Under the pieces are notes generated by a model. That model was not told the DNA's origin and ran no database searches. It worked only from the letters and a program-made list of their open reading frames with translations. Source: Erpobdella octoculata (lineage: Eukaryota; Annelida; Clitellata; Hirudinida; Erpobdellidae). From it: a stretch of DNA of 64,000 nucleotides. Location: the NCBI GenBank assembly GCA_963978895.1, contig OZ022247.1:11553972-11617971 (forward strand). Reading direction: 5' to 3'. This document shows, in pieces, positions 38,171-50,855 of this stretch (within the stretch, counting starts at the first letter, position 1; each line of letters starts with the position of its first letter). A program made the position numbers and the translations under genes.

Positions 38171-40843
38171 TAACAGGTACTGTGGCATGGAAAATGGTTT
38201 TTTAGTCTTAAAAAAATTAAAAGCAAATTTTTAAAAACCTTCCTTATCTTTTTTATTTATAGAGATTTCTCACTTGTTCACTGTGGGCTTCATTTGGGGT
38301 AATTTTAACTAATTTTAATTTTTTCAGGTATTGTAAAATATTATAAGACTATTCAATGTAATGGTGGTGGTAATGAGTCAATACTTTAAGTGGCATAATC
38401 TCAGTAGGTTACGATAACATAAGAAAGCAGAAATTTGACGGTGAAAAGTATTCAGAACTGTGGTTTGGTGGGCGGCTCAAACCACTGTTTAGAATTTATT
38501 ACTTCCGATTTGTATGGTAAAATCAAATCTTCATTTTCTAAGGATCTTCATCTGTGGCATCAAAGTCTATTCATGAATTTAATCCATTTAAAAAAATCAT
38601 TAAACATGTAAATAAAACATAGGTGGCACATTCTGGAAAAAATATTTATAAATTAATAGCAGGGTTTTTCTATCGTTTCTCTCTTGCTCTCACATTTTTT
38701 CTCCCACTTTTCTTCTTCCTTTCCCTTTCTCCCTCTGCAACAAGGTGAACATAACCAAATTTGTCGTTATTTAGGATGTTATTGATGCTTGTTTTCAATT
38801 TCTCAAAACTCAGGCCACAGGTCTAATAAATTTAAATAATACCGCTGGCTCATTTCAATGAATTTTAGTTGGCTTTTACACTTAAAGAAATTCATTGAAA
38901 TCTAGACATGGCAAATATTTGTATAGTGCTCTTTTACTGTAAAAAGTATTGAAATCTTAATACACCAAGATTATAAAAATGTAGTTTGTAGCTTTAGATG
39001 TCCTATTTGGACCCTAGAAGGTATCATGTCCTCTTTGCTGATGACTGCACAATCTAGACATATGGTAGGAGTGCAGTGAAACTTTTTGCAGGATGCAAGG
39101 CTACCTCCAAAATGTCCGTGATGTCTTAACAGAATGTGGCTTAAAAATTCTTCGAGCAGAAATCAGTGTATATGCTTTTTACCAGAATCTCCGATATCCA
39201 ACGAGACTTGGTAGAGTGCAGTCCTAGTAACAGGTGTACAGATCTGAGCGGATATGAATTTCTTGGAGTCATCTTCAATCAGGGACTCAACTAGAAAGTT
39301 ACCATGCTACATTGTGACAAACGAAGATATTTGAATGACTGTATCCAAAAAATTATTAATATGTGTCAAATATAAACACTCCAAAACACCCTAGACCATA
39401 AAGAGATTACCAAATAAATTTATAAATAAATTCAACTGTATGAAAAATACCACGGAGCCAAAATATAAAAAAGTAACCCCAGATCATCTAAACTTTCTAA
39501 CATATTCTATTCTAAGCTTCCTTATCGTTCATGCCTTCTTCATTGTTTTCATTTACTCTTCTTTGTGTGTAACTATTATCTGTGTCTGTACAAGGTTAAG
39601 ACAGTATATATATATATATAATTGCAAATGAATATTTGTTTATGTGAGTTGGTGTTTTATCTTTATAACAAATTGTTCACTCTTGCTAACTGTATGTTGT
39701 TCAAGCATGATGAAATATACAGTCAAGATTCTTTGCAGCAGATCTTTTTTTCTCAAAGTAAAAATAGTCACAAACATTTAGTGAATAAAATTAATAATAT
39801 TATCAAACATCACCTTAAATTAATTATTTTAAATGTTAATAAAATATCACCAAATATAACAGAAACAGATTCATACATATAACCATTAAGTTGACTCAAA
39901 AGATGCAAAACAAATGTTTCACAGAATCATGAGAAAAAAAACTATAAAAACCAATTAAAAGACATAAAATGACATCCCTGTACCTCTATGGAAACACTGA
40001 AACTGTATAAACTATCCTTCAACATGTATACATTTGAATAATATTAGCATGTACGTATACATTTGAATAATATAAAAACAAACTCGTTTTCAAAATCAAT
40101 TTAACAAATCTTATGAGATTCGGTTCTTCACACAACAATTCAACTGGAACAATTTTACACATGCATTGTTTTTTAAATATTCATTATTTCAGTATAAAAT
40201 TACTGAAAAATAGGGCAGAACTCCAAATAAAATGTATATATATAATTACATACGTTACAATATGATATATTATTTCTATGTTAAAATCAGCACACTCATG
40301 TCGATGAAAGCATTTGTCAAAAGATTTGCATAATAAATGAGATTAAAACATGAAAATAAAATATATTTGTATGTAACATCAACATAAATAGAACAAATCA
40401 AATATTTACACGTTACAAAAGCAGATAATTTGTCGTGGATCACACTGGAAAGCGTATAAAAATAAAAAGCAACACTTTCACATGAATCACAATAAATAAG
40501 AAGATGTTATATTCATATATATAAAGGTAAATTAATTATTAAAACAGATAAATATGCAAAAAATACTCTCTGAAACTATCATAACGTAATGTGTTGACTC
40601 ACTAGAACAACATAAATACTTCTTAAAATTCTTTGAAAACATCAACAATGAAATAAAACGGCACAAACATCCATCTCATTCCCCAATGACTTTTCTTTCT
40701 CAATAAAAGATCAGTATCATGATCATCTGAATAATCACAGTTCTTTTTTTTAATAAAAATCCTTTAAATGAAACTTCTCTTCTCTAAATGATTCCCTGTA
40801 ACACAATAAATTGACAAATTTAAATTAAATTAAAACTTTAAAA
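38171..40843. other. Intergenic DNA between PDCD7 and raver; one LINE relic
   Basis: 38660-38760 is a degraded purine/pyrimidine minisatellite like family A on the minus strand. 39020-39320 is a LINE relic (listed separately). The rest is AT-rich with no supported gene; part of 40000-40840 may be the raver 3' UTR. Confidence 0.5.
39020..39320 (+). pseudogene. Reverse transcriptase relic of a LINE
   Basis: YHVLFADDCTI (RT catalytic motif) is followed, after several stops, by SGYEFLGVIFNQG, the usual spacing in LINE reverse transcriptases. Many stops and frameshifts. It belongs to a different, older family than the LINE at 6430-10020. Confidence 0.65.
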
Positions 40844-43800
40844 TTAAAACAAGACATGAACACATTTAATTTCTTTTATAAATAATTGAAAGGAAAGAAA
40901 AAAATGCATTAAATGATAAAAAGCAACCATGAAAAACATCCAACAAAGAAACAATCCATTAAATGATAAAAACCAACCATGAAAAACATCCAGGAAATCC
41001 TCACCGATGTTTGCCATCCTGCTCACTCCTGTGATGTTATAAACATTCTGATTGGCTGGTGATATTAGACTGATGTCTTCCCCTTCAACATTTCTCTTTC
41101 TTGTGACCGAGGAAATAAACCTGTTTGAACCTTCAACTGCAGTTTTCGAGTTGATAAATGTACGCGTTGAGGCAGTCGTAGGTAGAATGGGCCTATACAA
41201 ACTTTGATCCAGATTAGAGAAGGGAATCCTGTTTGTTGAGTTGTCAATCTTTTTAGTCTCCTGTAAATGGAATTGTAATCTACGTTCTTTATGTTTATTT
41301 AAAGCTCTTTATGTTTATTTAAATCAGATGAAAAATAAGGTTGGTAGAAGTTGCTGTCAACAGAAAAGATCCAATTTCAAAACCAAATTTTCGCCCAGTA
41401 GCTCATGTTATCTAAATTTAATGAGTGAAAAAGTTCTTTGAGATGCATGAATGTTATGAAAATTAGCGTGACCGAGCTTTGTAGGAAATACTGTATAAGT
41501 GTATAATGTGAACATTATGCTACATTGATACTATGTACAATAGAGCTCTGCACGGGCCGGGCCATGATTTTAAGGTCTTCAGACAGGCCGGGCCGAGATT
41601 TTATGCCACGTATATATGGATTTCAGGCCTGTAAAAATGGACCGGGCCGAAATTAGATGGACCGGGCCTAGAATTATGGCTTATGAGACGGACCGGGCCA
41701 AGTTGTCGAGGGTCTGGGCCATGAAAAATCGGTCCATGCAGTACTATAATAATAATAATAATAATGTTTGACAATAGTTAGAGTGGCATAAATCCTAAAG
41801 GACTTCAAGGCCACTGGTACTCTAACGTACAATTATGCTTACTTTCAACTAAGTTTAGAAATAAAAACAAAAAGATAACAAAACACATACCTCGCCAATT
41901 CGAAAATGCTTTGCTGTTTTTGTCCCTGTTGTCTCATACTTTCTCTTCACGGCAACCTACAACCGAAATATGGAAATCATCGTTGTGTTTTAATGATGGA
42001 ATGAAAAAAAATATGAAAAAGCAGCACAGAAAAAAGTTCAACAACCCATTCGACTCACCAAATTCCTACATTCAGGATCACGACTGATTGTAGACTTCTC
42101 ACAACTCTTTTTTGGAAAAGGTAAAAATCGGGAGTTGTGCGAGAAGTAACGGGAAGAGTGAGTCGATGTTGGGTTACTCACACTAGGATGGCTCATCATG
42201 TTATTGTAGGTTTCATTCACAAGTTTTGAATTAAACAACCTTGAATCCTGATTAGTTGGATGTTGATGTTGCACTGAAGGTTTCTGATGAGACACTTGAT
42301 CTTTGACATTTTCTTGTGGCATATAATCGTCTTTTAAAGATGGAAGACTGCCGTCTGCCAATAATTTCGGGTGTTCAGACCTATTACACTGCAGGTAGTT
42401 TGTAACAAAAATAAGATCGGATTCAAAGCCAAGATATGGCTCGTTAGAAGATTCAGTTGTGCTGTCAAGCATTGATATACTTTTTGATTTTAAAAAAGAT
42501 GGAAGTAGCTTCCAGGGTGACGTTGATGAAGAAGTGGTTGAAGTTAAGATATCAGATGTGGTTGAAGTTGAGGAAACAGATGTGGTTGAAGTTGAGGAAG
42601 CAGATGTGGTTGAAGTTGAGGAAGCAGATGTGGTTGAAGTTAAGGAAGCAGATGTGTTCAATGAAGCAGTTGAAGAGAAACCATCACATGGAGTAGACGA
42701 TGAAGTAGTCGACTGGAAAATTTCACAAAGATTCGGTTCATGGTTGACAGAAGTTTGTCTATTAGGAACGAGATCGTTTAATACTGGTACGGATGGTATT
42801 ATTCGATCGTTCGTACCGAGAGTTGAAAGAGGCAGGCGACCATCGAATGAAGAAATTAAACTTCCTGAGAGATGTTCTCCATATTGATTTAACATCGATG
42901 ATTTTATTTGTTTAAAGTTGTTCTGCTTCGGAGGAGCTGAAATTTGTTGTCTCGTCGTAGACACGGAAGACAGCTGCGGCAGATTAGATGCAACTCTTTC
43001 GGCAAGCTGTTGCAGTTCCTGAGTGTTTTGTGAGAATGAATCTTTGGAACCCTGATTAAAGAATAATAATAACAAAAAATAATACTTCAATCGTTTTTAT
43101 CATTATTTTATAGTTTTAATGGAGAACTTACAATTAAAATTACTATTTTCATGGGGAACTAATTGAATGAAATGTAATAAAGTAGACATTTTCATGGACA
43201 AATAAAATTGACATACCTCAAGATGAGCAACCATCAGACAAAGGACTGCAACTTGGAAATGAAAATTTCCAATATGGCTACTCCCTATTCCACCTACATA
43301 AAAGAAATATTGAATAAAAAAAACCCAACCTCCATCTATCTGAAAATTATTTTAAGTTTTAGCACATACCTGTATGTGAATCTTCAACTCGTTGTAATAT
43401 TGTTGTAAAATGATGGAGCACTGAAATAAGTAACAAACTTACTCTATAGAGCCTCATCATATAATCAGATTATATGGTTAAATCAATTCATGAAATACCA
43501 ACAATTGGGATCATCTTTAAGACTGCTAAGAATTTCGGGATGAATAAGTTCTAACAAGGATCGATCGGATTGTCGTGGAGTTGTCAAATTTAATTTGGTC
43601 TGAAAAATTTAAACAATAAGTTAATTAGCAAATTCCATACAGTCCACAGTTAAATATTGAATTGCATTCAATTGACAGTTATATAGCAAGTTGCATTCAA
43701 TCGACAGTTAAATAGCAAGTTGCATTCAATCGACAGTTAAATATCAAGTTGCATTCAATCGACAGTTAAATAGCAAGTTGCATTCAATCGACAGTTAAAT

Positions 43801-45432
43801 AGCAAGTTGCATTCAATCGACAGTTAAATAGCAAGTTGCATTCAATCGACAGTTAAATATCAAGTTGCATTCAATCGACAATCAAATATCATGTTGCATT
43901 CAATCGACAGTTAAAAATGTGTTCTTTACTTTTTGTAGCAACCATCAGGTAAAATGCACTAAAAATAATCTATTCCATTAAAAAAAATACTTCAAATAAA
44001 AAACGTTTTTGAATAAATTAATTTAAAAATACAATTTGCTTTTCAATAACCAATACAATGAAGCAGCATAACAAGCACGTACACTGGATACTGATGTCAT
44101 GTCCTTCATGATTTGATCGACACTTTCTCCTGGAGTACACAGCCAGGCTCTTAACACAAATCCATCTTTCGTAGTGTTATTCTGTTCGCCAGAGTTGTAA
44201 CAATGCGATCTGTCTATCTGACGCAACATCAACGTCGCAACATCACCACTGCAGTATTCCACCACTCCGAATCTTTCATTCATCATTACCCCGACCTGAA
44301 AAAAATCATTATAAATAATAATGTTTACAAATAATGCCTATAATGTCAGGTTTGCCTATGACATATTACTTCATAACCTGACTGTTGATCTGTTGACCAA
44401 TATCTTTGTCTCCGTATTGAAGAAGGAGATTGTTGAATGCATTGATTCCAAAATTTGGAGGCAGATTTGTCACAATAAGACAGCTCGATTGCAGCTGGTC
44501 AAAAGATGTGACATTATCTCTTACGAATCTACAACGACTGATGCGATCGGACGAAGCAAGAACTCGGATTCCATCCAGACGGGATCTCACCTCTTCCGAT
44601 TTCCCTCGATTGTGAGCGTACTCAACAAAGCCGTAACCCAAGAAGGAATCTGAAAAACATTTACACAATCAGTAAATGAATTAAAATTAATTTGACTACA
44701 TGTAATGAATACAACAAAAATTATTTAAAAAACAATAAGCCATCAATAAATAATAAACAATAAGCTACCAATAAATAATAAACAATAAGCTACCAATAAA
44801 TAATAAACAATAAGCCACCAATAAATAATAAACAATAAGCTACCAATAAATAATAAACAATAAGCCACCAATAAATAATAAACAATAAGCTACCAATAAA
44901 TAATAAACAATAAACCACCAATAAATAATAAACAATAAGCCACCAATAAATAATAAACAATAAGCAAATAAAAAAATATTTTTGTGGTAAGCTGCCAATA
45001 AATAATAAAAAATAAGCCATCAATAAATAATAGAGAATAAGCTAATCTAGATGGCTTACCATCTTTGTCTACCCAGAGAAAACTTTTTTCTATAACTCCA
45101 TAAGGTTTAACTATTTCCATAAACTGCTCTTCTGTAAGTTCCATGGGAAGGTTTTCTAAACAGATCAAATTGTCCTGGCGAAAAAGAGAAACTCTGACAG
45201 AACAATCAACCAATTTCTTTCCATCGAGTTCTTCTACAGCTGACTCAGCTTCCCAACCAAACTTTAGTTCAACTATAGCTGAAGTATAAAATTAATATCT
45301 AATGTTACAACTATAAATGAAGTATAAAATTAATATCTAAAGTTACAACTGTAGCTGAACAATTAAATTAATATCTTATGTTAAATTTGCACTTTAATTA
45401 GCTTTGAAGTGAACCAAATTTGTCAACGGTCT

Positions 45433-45525
<93 letters not shown>

Positions 45526-46382
45526 TGTGTGTTCTCCTTTCTCATGTTTCCAATTTATTCAGTATTCTTTTTTTTTTTCAATAAATTAAATCAATCAAAT
45601 AAACAAAAATTATATTTTCATTAGCCTCACTCGTTTAAAAAAAAAACTATGGGAGATCAGCAGCATGTCATTCTATTCAGTCAGGTCTGCTAGTGAGGCC
45701 ATAGATAACATTTACAAGAAACCAGAAGTAGAGTAGTCAAAAACTGTAACAAGCTGAGTGATGACATTGCTTTTGTAGTATCGGTTAACTCTTTGACATG
45801 GTTAGGACAGATTGAGTGTTATGAATGTGATGTAAATTGGTTATTACACAGACCTTAAGTCTCATAAATCTATTTGAGTCTTTGTTATGTTATTCAAAAT
45901 AATTTATAATAAGCCATAATAATTAATAATATGCCTTAATAATTATTAATAAACCTTAATAATTAATCCTTTGACCTTTACTAATTGTCCTTAATATTTC
46001 CATTCAATTTAATTCTTTATAGTTATAGTCAATTATAGTGTATATAAGTCACTATAAGTGTATAGTACTTTCTGATTGAGTTTCTATACACATTATTTAA
46101 TATTTGGGCTCAGAAACACAAAAACCTGTAGCTCAACTCACAATGTCTTTGTCTTTTGCTAATTGCTATGTTGGATACAGTAAACCGACCCATGAACTTC
46201 TTGACGTCCTTAAAAAATTGTTGAAAAGTGTACAAATGAAATTATGAATAAAAAGGTACCTTGCAGTTATTTATAACTAAAATGGCTAATTTATTAACCT
46301 CGTAGGTGACGGGTGGCACTTCTCTAATGATAATTTTCCTATTTTTGTTGAATTGCTCCCGTGCCTCTTTTCGGTGCGACAT
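40844..46382 (-). CDS. RAVER: Raver-family RNA-binding protein (PTB-binding ribonucleoprotein)
   Basis: Exons, 5' to 3': 46382-46299, 46208-46142, 45278-45060, 44649-44378, 44295-44083, 43599-43503, 43420-43370, 43251-43217, 43051-42059, 41956-41891, 41260-40844; all phases match, about 837 residues. Three RRMs in the raver order: RRM1 RKIIIREVPPVTYE..SIVELKFGWEAES; RRM2 NLICLENLPMELTEEQFMEI..LGYGFVEYA; RRM3 SSCLIVTNLPPNFG..RFGVVEYC. Then LHHFTTILQRVEDSHTV, a Ser/Thr-rich segment of 8-residue repeats (SASSTSTT), and a basic KRKYETTGTK motif. Raver proteins bind PTB, vinculin and alpha-actinin and modulate splicing; they shuttle between nucleus and adhesion sites. The 3' end is uncertain: a donor (CG|gtgagg) at 41005 would skip the odd hydrophobic tail ending at 40844. 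Confidence 0.92.
41540..41835 (+). mobile_element. Family C GGGCCGGGCC fragment plus SINE tail
   Basis: 41548-41720 has CACGGGCCGGGCCATG, ACCGGGCCGAAATTAGA and GACGGACCGGGCCAAG, as at 25080-25380. Then (ATA)n and GTTTGACAATAGTTAGAG..CCTAAAGGACTTCAAGGCCA, identical in words to the SINE tail at 54255-54310. Lies in the last raver intron. Confidence 0.6.
43660..43915. repeat. 29-bp minisatellite, about nine copies, in raver intron
   Basis: Unit AGTTAAATAGCAAGTTGCAT plus TCAATCGAC, with single-base variants (ATATCAAG). It fills half the intron between the exons at 44083 and 43599. Confidence 0.97.
44735..45045. repeat. 25-bp minisatellite, about twelve copies, in raver intron
   Basis: Unit TAAGCTACCAATAAATAATA plus AACAA; C/T variants of GCYACC alternate. 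It reaches to within 15 bp of the exon 3 donor at 45060. Confidence 0.97.
45274..45380 (-). repeat. Triplicated splice-acceptor region of raver exon 3
   Basis: Three copies of about 35 bp reading TTAATTTTATACTTCAG|CTATAG or variants: the used acceptor (45279), a middle copy with CTTCATTTATAG, and an outer one with TTCAGCTACAG near 45352. Reading in from the outer acceptor meets a stop. Confidence 0.8.
45440..45521. repeat. (TA)n microsatellite, about 82 bp
   Basis: Pure TA followed by GTGTGTG. Confidence 0.98.
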
Positions 46383-47489
46383 CGTTATCGTCGTGTCGTT
46401 GACGTATCGTCTTACTTTGCTGATAATACAGTTTCTAATAAATATGTTTAAAAACGCAACAAAAAAATAAAAATCCGGTTCTGTCCAATAAATTAGAAAT
46501 TAGAAGTTCGCGTCCAGGAGTTACAAAAGACTTTTTTAAATGTCTCGACGTTCCCACCAACAACAAAGACGAGGTGGGTGAGTGACTGAAAACTGCCGAG
46601 CCGACGACATGACTCAAATTTCTTCAAAATAATTTTCAAAATTTTAACTAACAATTTTTATTTAATTCAAATATTTTTCTATAAATATAAACTAATCAAA
46701 GTTTTATCTTTGCTCTTACTGAAGCTCAAAAACTCAAAAACGTTTATCCGTTGCTGAAGAATTTTTCTCATATATTTCTGTTTTCTTGGGGAATAAGATA
46801 GGGTGTGTTTTTTTACTCAACAAGTTATCAACCACGTTTTCTATTTCATCAAATTTTTCCGTCACGCGTTTTCTTATTCACCTGATGAACGCTCTAGTTA
46901 CCCTCAATTAGTAGTGGTTTATTTTTCCGGTGTTCTTCATTAATTCTTTAGAACCTTCAAGGTTCACAGGAATGCATGAAAATATAATTAAATTTTAAAT
47001 TAAGGCAGATATATTATCACCTGCTGCTTTTCACTAAGTATTAAAGATATGGAAGGGGAGATGATTATATAGTCTCTGTTTTAGTAAATCAACTATTATA
47101 AAAATAAATCAACGAATGCCAACAACATTCGCTTGCTGTAGTTTGTGGCCTAAAAGTCGATTGCCACACTAAAAATTATCAGAATTGTATTATAACAGTT
47201 ACATTTCTTTCTTTAATTATTTTGTATAGTTACTGGGTGATCTTAACATATTTCATTTTACTCATTTATTGAACACAACTGGCAAAGCCTTGCACGGACC
47301 GACTTTTTGACACCCGGTCCGTTATATAGGCACAAGATTGCTTTGTGGGAACAAATATTTTTAGGTTGCACTGATAAAATAGTAAAATCAATTGTGGAAA
47401 AATATAGTATTTCAATGTTTTAAAATAAAAATCACTGAACTGAAATAATGCAATGCATACTACCAGTTGAATTTAATAACTTTAGGTTT
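46383..47489. other. 5' flank of raver, no gene seen
   Basis: AT-rich. The first 250 bp upstream of the ATG (46383-46620, GC-balanced, e.g. CGTCGTGTCGTTGACG) is the likely promoter/5' UTR. No element named with confidence. Confidence 0.4.
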
Positions 47490-47613
47490 AATTTAGCTAC
47501 CCTTAATATTCATTCTTTAAATAATAAATCACCCTATACTTCTGAGTTGGCCGTTGTCTAACTGTCTTAATCTCTTTCTCCTGACTGAGACCTGGCTAGT
47601 GCTAGGTGCTAGG

Positions 47614-47795
47614 TTAGCTGAGTTGGTAGAGCGTTAGCCTTGAATGAGAGCTTCACGGTTCGACTCCCACTCACTGCCTAGTAGCCCATGTCAACGGAAA
47701 ACTTAGCGGGTAAAATCGTTCTCTCCGTGGGGCATGTAAAAGAACAGCACCTTTGAACAAAGCGGAAAAGGCGCTCAATAAATTATCAAACATGT
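47614..47795 (+). mobile_element. tRNA-derived SINE
   Basis: TTAGCTGAGTTGGTAGAGCG is a good A box region and CACGGTTCGACTCCCACTC a good B box 35 bp later. A non-tRNA body follows (ACTTAGCGGGTAAAATCG, GGGGCATGTAAAAGAACAGC, GGCGCTCAATAAATTATC). Different body from the SINE at 34940. Confidence 0.75.
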
Positions 47796-47879
47796 ACATG
47801 TACAAACATGGCTTAAATCTGCTTTTTCTCTCCTTGCATCTATCCCCAATGGCTTTTCTTTTGTTGAGCCTCTTCCTTC

Positions 47880-49260
47880 CAGTGGCGTAGCTAGGGGGGA
47901 GCAGGGGGAGCGGCCGCTCCCCCTGAGACCATTTTCCAAAAAGTGGGGCCTTTTTGGCCTTCTCAAGAATTAAAATAAATATTTTATTAAATTTAGAGCT
48001 GTCAAAAATCTGTTAAAATCCCAACCGGGTATGTTGATTAATTATCAGCAAATAAGCAGTAACAGATTTTCTATCATACATGACTGTATTGTGTGACTCT
48101 ACAGTCTTGTGATACTCAACAGCAATCTCAGATCAGATGCTGATGTCATGAATGCTTGCAACCGTAGGCTCTAGGCTAGACAGCTGCACTGGGATTACAT
48201 TAAATAGGCCAAAATTATATTTAAGCATGGAGCTCTGTATTAGTATAATAGTGCGACATCTTCAGGTCGCTGGGCTGAAACTTTGCAGCAAACTTCCATA
48301 TAGCACTATTATAGATATATCCTATTATCCTCCCTCAAAATAATAACCTATTAACCTTCAGCTGCACAACTCTAACTTAATACTACTGAAAAGAAAGAGA
48401 TTCCACGAGGAAATTTTAGAGGATGATGTAATATCTGATGCCCTAAAAAAATTCATAGTTGAAACCTACATAGTATCACTCGATTGCATTATAAATAGCA
48501 CAACTAAAAGATTTGAACATTTTCAAAATGTTGCTTCCAAATTTAGTTGTTTAGATCCGAAGCATTTTAGCAATGACGATAATGTGACAAGATTAGAATC
48601 TTTAGCGGACATGTACTCAGATGTCATCGAAAGTCGAGATGAAATTGTGCAAGAGTTTTTTTCATTTAAAGACATGTACAAGGAAATATTAGGTATAATC
48701 AAGAAGGAAAAATATTCTAGTGTCGAAGAAATGACCATCAACAATGTGCTCAAATTCATGATCGCCAATGACATGTGCTCCATTTTTCCTGGCCTTTTTA
48801 CAATGTACCGTATTTTTCTGACCTTGCCAATAAACAGCGCTGGTGCGGAACGTTCCTTCAGCCGACTGAAACTCATAAAATCGTACGTGCGTTCTACAAT
48901 TGGTGAGGACAGGTTGTCAGGTTTAGCCTTGATTACGATCGAAAGACAGTTTGCTAGTGAAGTGGATTATAACGAAGTAATCGATAACTTTGCAAGAATG
49001 AAGCCCAGACGAAAAAAACTGTTGTAATTAGTTTACACTGAGTAAGTATATAAACTGTATAATATACTATAATTGTTACTAAACAATACATAATATTGTT
49101 TTTCTACCTTTTGGGTGTTCCAGTATTTCTCTTTGAAATACGAAAATAAATACGTATGTAATAAATGCAATGTATTTAATTGAAATTCTTTATTTTGGTA
49201 AGTGGGCCTTTTATATGTGCTCACCGCTCCCCCTGGTGCTAAAACCTGGCTACGCCACTG
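47880..49260 (+). mobile_element. hAT-superfamily transposon, internally deleted
   Basis: TIRs CAGTGGCGTAGCTAG (47880) and CTACGCCACTG (to 49260) are inverted. The 8-bp target duplication CTTCCTTC is perfect at 47872-47879 and 49261-49268. Subterminal CCGCTCCCCCTG words are near both ends. It carries only the C-terminal part of a transposase. Confidence 0.95.
48347..49027 (+). pseudogene. C-terminal hAT transposase fragment
   Basis: Open from about 48347 to TAA at 49025-49027, about 226 codons. After KRKRFHEEILEDD it shows LFTMYRIFLTLPINSAGAE followed by RSFSRLKLIKSYVRST and EDRLSGLALITIER, the hAT dimerisation region of the ZMYM1-like group. The zinc finger/BED and catalytic N-terminal parts are absent because of the internal deletion. 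Frame intact, so the loss is recent or the element spreads in this form. Confidence 0.9.
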
Positions 49261-49499
49261 CTTCCTTCTCCGCCTTCTCCTGCTGATCCTTTTTCTGCTC
49301 GACATTCTTTTTATGGTGGCATCTGCCTTTTCTTTAAATCTTCCTACTCTGTCTCTATAAATTCTTCTATTAAATTCTCATCTTTTGAATGCCTCTTTAC
49401 TTCTATTTTAGCTCTTTTAAGTTTAATCTCATAAGCTATATAGGATTTATATAACCTTTCTAAATCTCTTTTCTTTCTATCTACTCCTTCTTTTATTAA

Positions 49500-50695
49500 T
49501 AGGCCTAGGGGAGTTTGATGAGGTGGGGGGAACCAGTTTCTGCCCAAAAAATTACAAGTAATTTGCAATCATGACATGACCATTTCTTTGTGGCATGTAT
49601 AAATAATTTCACATTTTAGAAGCCAAAATTACACATTTATTATAACAAGCTTAGAAAAATTTTATTAATATTGTAAAAAGGCTAAGGCAATGTAAAATTT
49701 TGATTTAAAAAAGAGTTTCTGTTCTTTCATTTGTCAAAAGTGTCTATTATTTGGTTCATCTGCAGTTGAATGTATTTGTAGCAACACGTTCAATGTTCAT
49801 AATTGCAAGATTATTGAGTCTCTCTTACGCAAATAGGTTTTCATCTTCATCTACAGCAAATATGTTTGCTACCTTCCAGAACATCGGAAGAACACTATTC
49901 AGGTCATAACGCCACATAGTTTGGACAAGATCTGCAGCAGACTCAAATTTCTTGAAATCTTTCTCAAGCGTTTGCAGAGCTGGATTCTTCTATGAATTTT
50001 AAAATATTTTTTTTTCACTTTTAAAAAGATCCACGTCAATGCCGTAGTGTTCAGAAACAATTTTATAGCTCTTTTGTTTTGGATATGTTCTGAGAACAAC
50101 ATCTCCTAGTGCGCAGAAAACATCTTGATCATTTTTTTCGAAACATTCAATGGTGATTTCAGTTCAGTAGTCACCATATCCAGACTTGAGTAATAAGCTG
50201 AAACACGGTAATAGTCTTGCTCAGAGTGAAACTGTTGATCACCACCACTTCTCTCGCCCACCAGTGCCTGTATTCGCTGAGATGGCTTCTTTGTCCGTGG
50301 CTTTTGTGCCTCCTTAAAAGTTAAGTGGCTGTTTGAAATTCATTCTTTAATGCGTTATTTTTTCAAGGTTGAGAGGCAGCCGTCATCCCGAAAAATTGCG
50401 CACGTCAACTTGTGTAATTTAATTTCATAAGCAACACATAGTCACTTTTATTTTATTCAGCAAATGCGTTGTTTTTTTCAAGGTTGAGAGACATCCGCTT
50501 GAGACATCAATTCATAAGCTCTGCTGAGTCACTTTCATTTGATTCCATCTAGAAATTCAACGAGAATAAGAGTTTAATAAATTATTCGCTTGCGAAAAGC
50601 AGCAAATGCGTTATTTTATCAACGTTGAAAAGCCTCCGCTTGCCCGAAAAATTGAGAGACAAAAAATATTGGGGGCATTTCCTCCCGTCTCATAC
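49500..50695 (-). mobile_element. Second hAT-type insertion with decayed transposase
   Basis: Bounded by TAGGCCTAGGGGAG (about 49500) and CATACGCCTATG (about 50695), which are loosely inverted. The minus strand at 50170-49800 reads IECFEKNDQDVFCALGDVVL, IDVDLFKSEKKIF, stops, then LEKDFKKFESAADLVQTMWR and NSVLPMFWKVANIF, the order seen near the C-terminus of hAT/ZMYM-type transposases. Not functional. Confidence 0.6.
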
Positions 50696-50855
50696 GCCTA
50701 TGCTTTTATTATTAGGGATTTTAATATTCCCATTAATAAAACTAAGGACTCTTGTTTCTCAATTTTTTGAAATTTTTTCTACTTTTAATTTCTTTCAACA
50801 TTGTCTCTCCGACTCATAATCGGGACAACACATTGGACTGGATCTTATTATTTCG

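Noticed and set aside
40844..41005. Transmembrane tail at the end of raver (WFLSFNGLFLCWMFFMVAF)
   Set aside because: Probably read-through of an intron past a good donor at 41005; overlaps a 50-bp duplication. Kept only as an alternative end.
42459..42887. Plus-strand acidic ORF (VVEVEEADVVEVEEAD..)
   Set aside because: Shadow of the Ser/Thr repeat in raver exon 9 on the other strand.
43660..43915. CRISPR-like array (29-bp repeats)
   Set aside because: Units are contiguous with no spacers and lie in an animal intron; a minisatellite.
44790..45023. Hydrophobic ORF of repeated YYLLVAYCLLFIG
   Set aside because: Reading of the 25-bp minisatellite on the minus strand; it lies inside a raver intron.
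47630..47680. tRNA gene
   Set aside because: A and B boxes present but no acceptor stem or proper arms; a SINE body follows.
48523..48876. Minus-strand 117-codon ORF
   Set aside because: Antisense shadow of the hAT transposase fragment.
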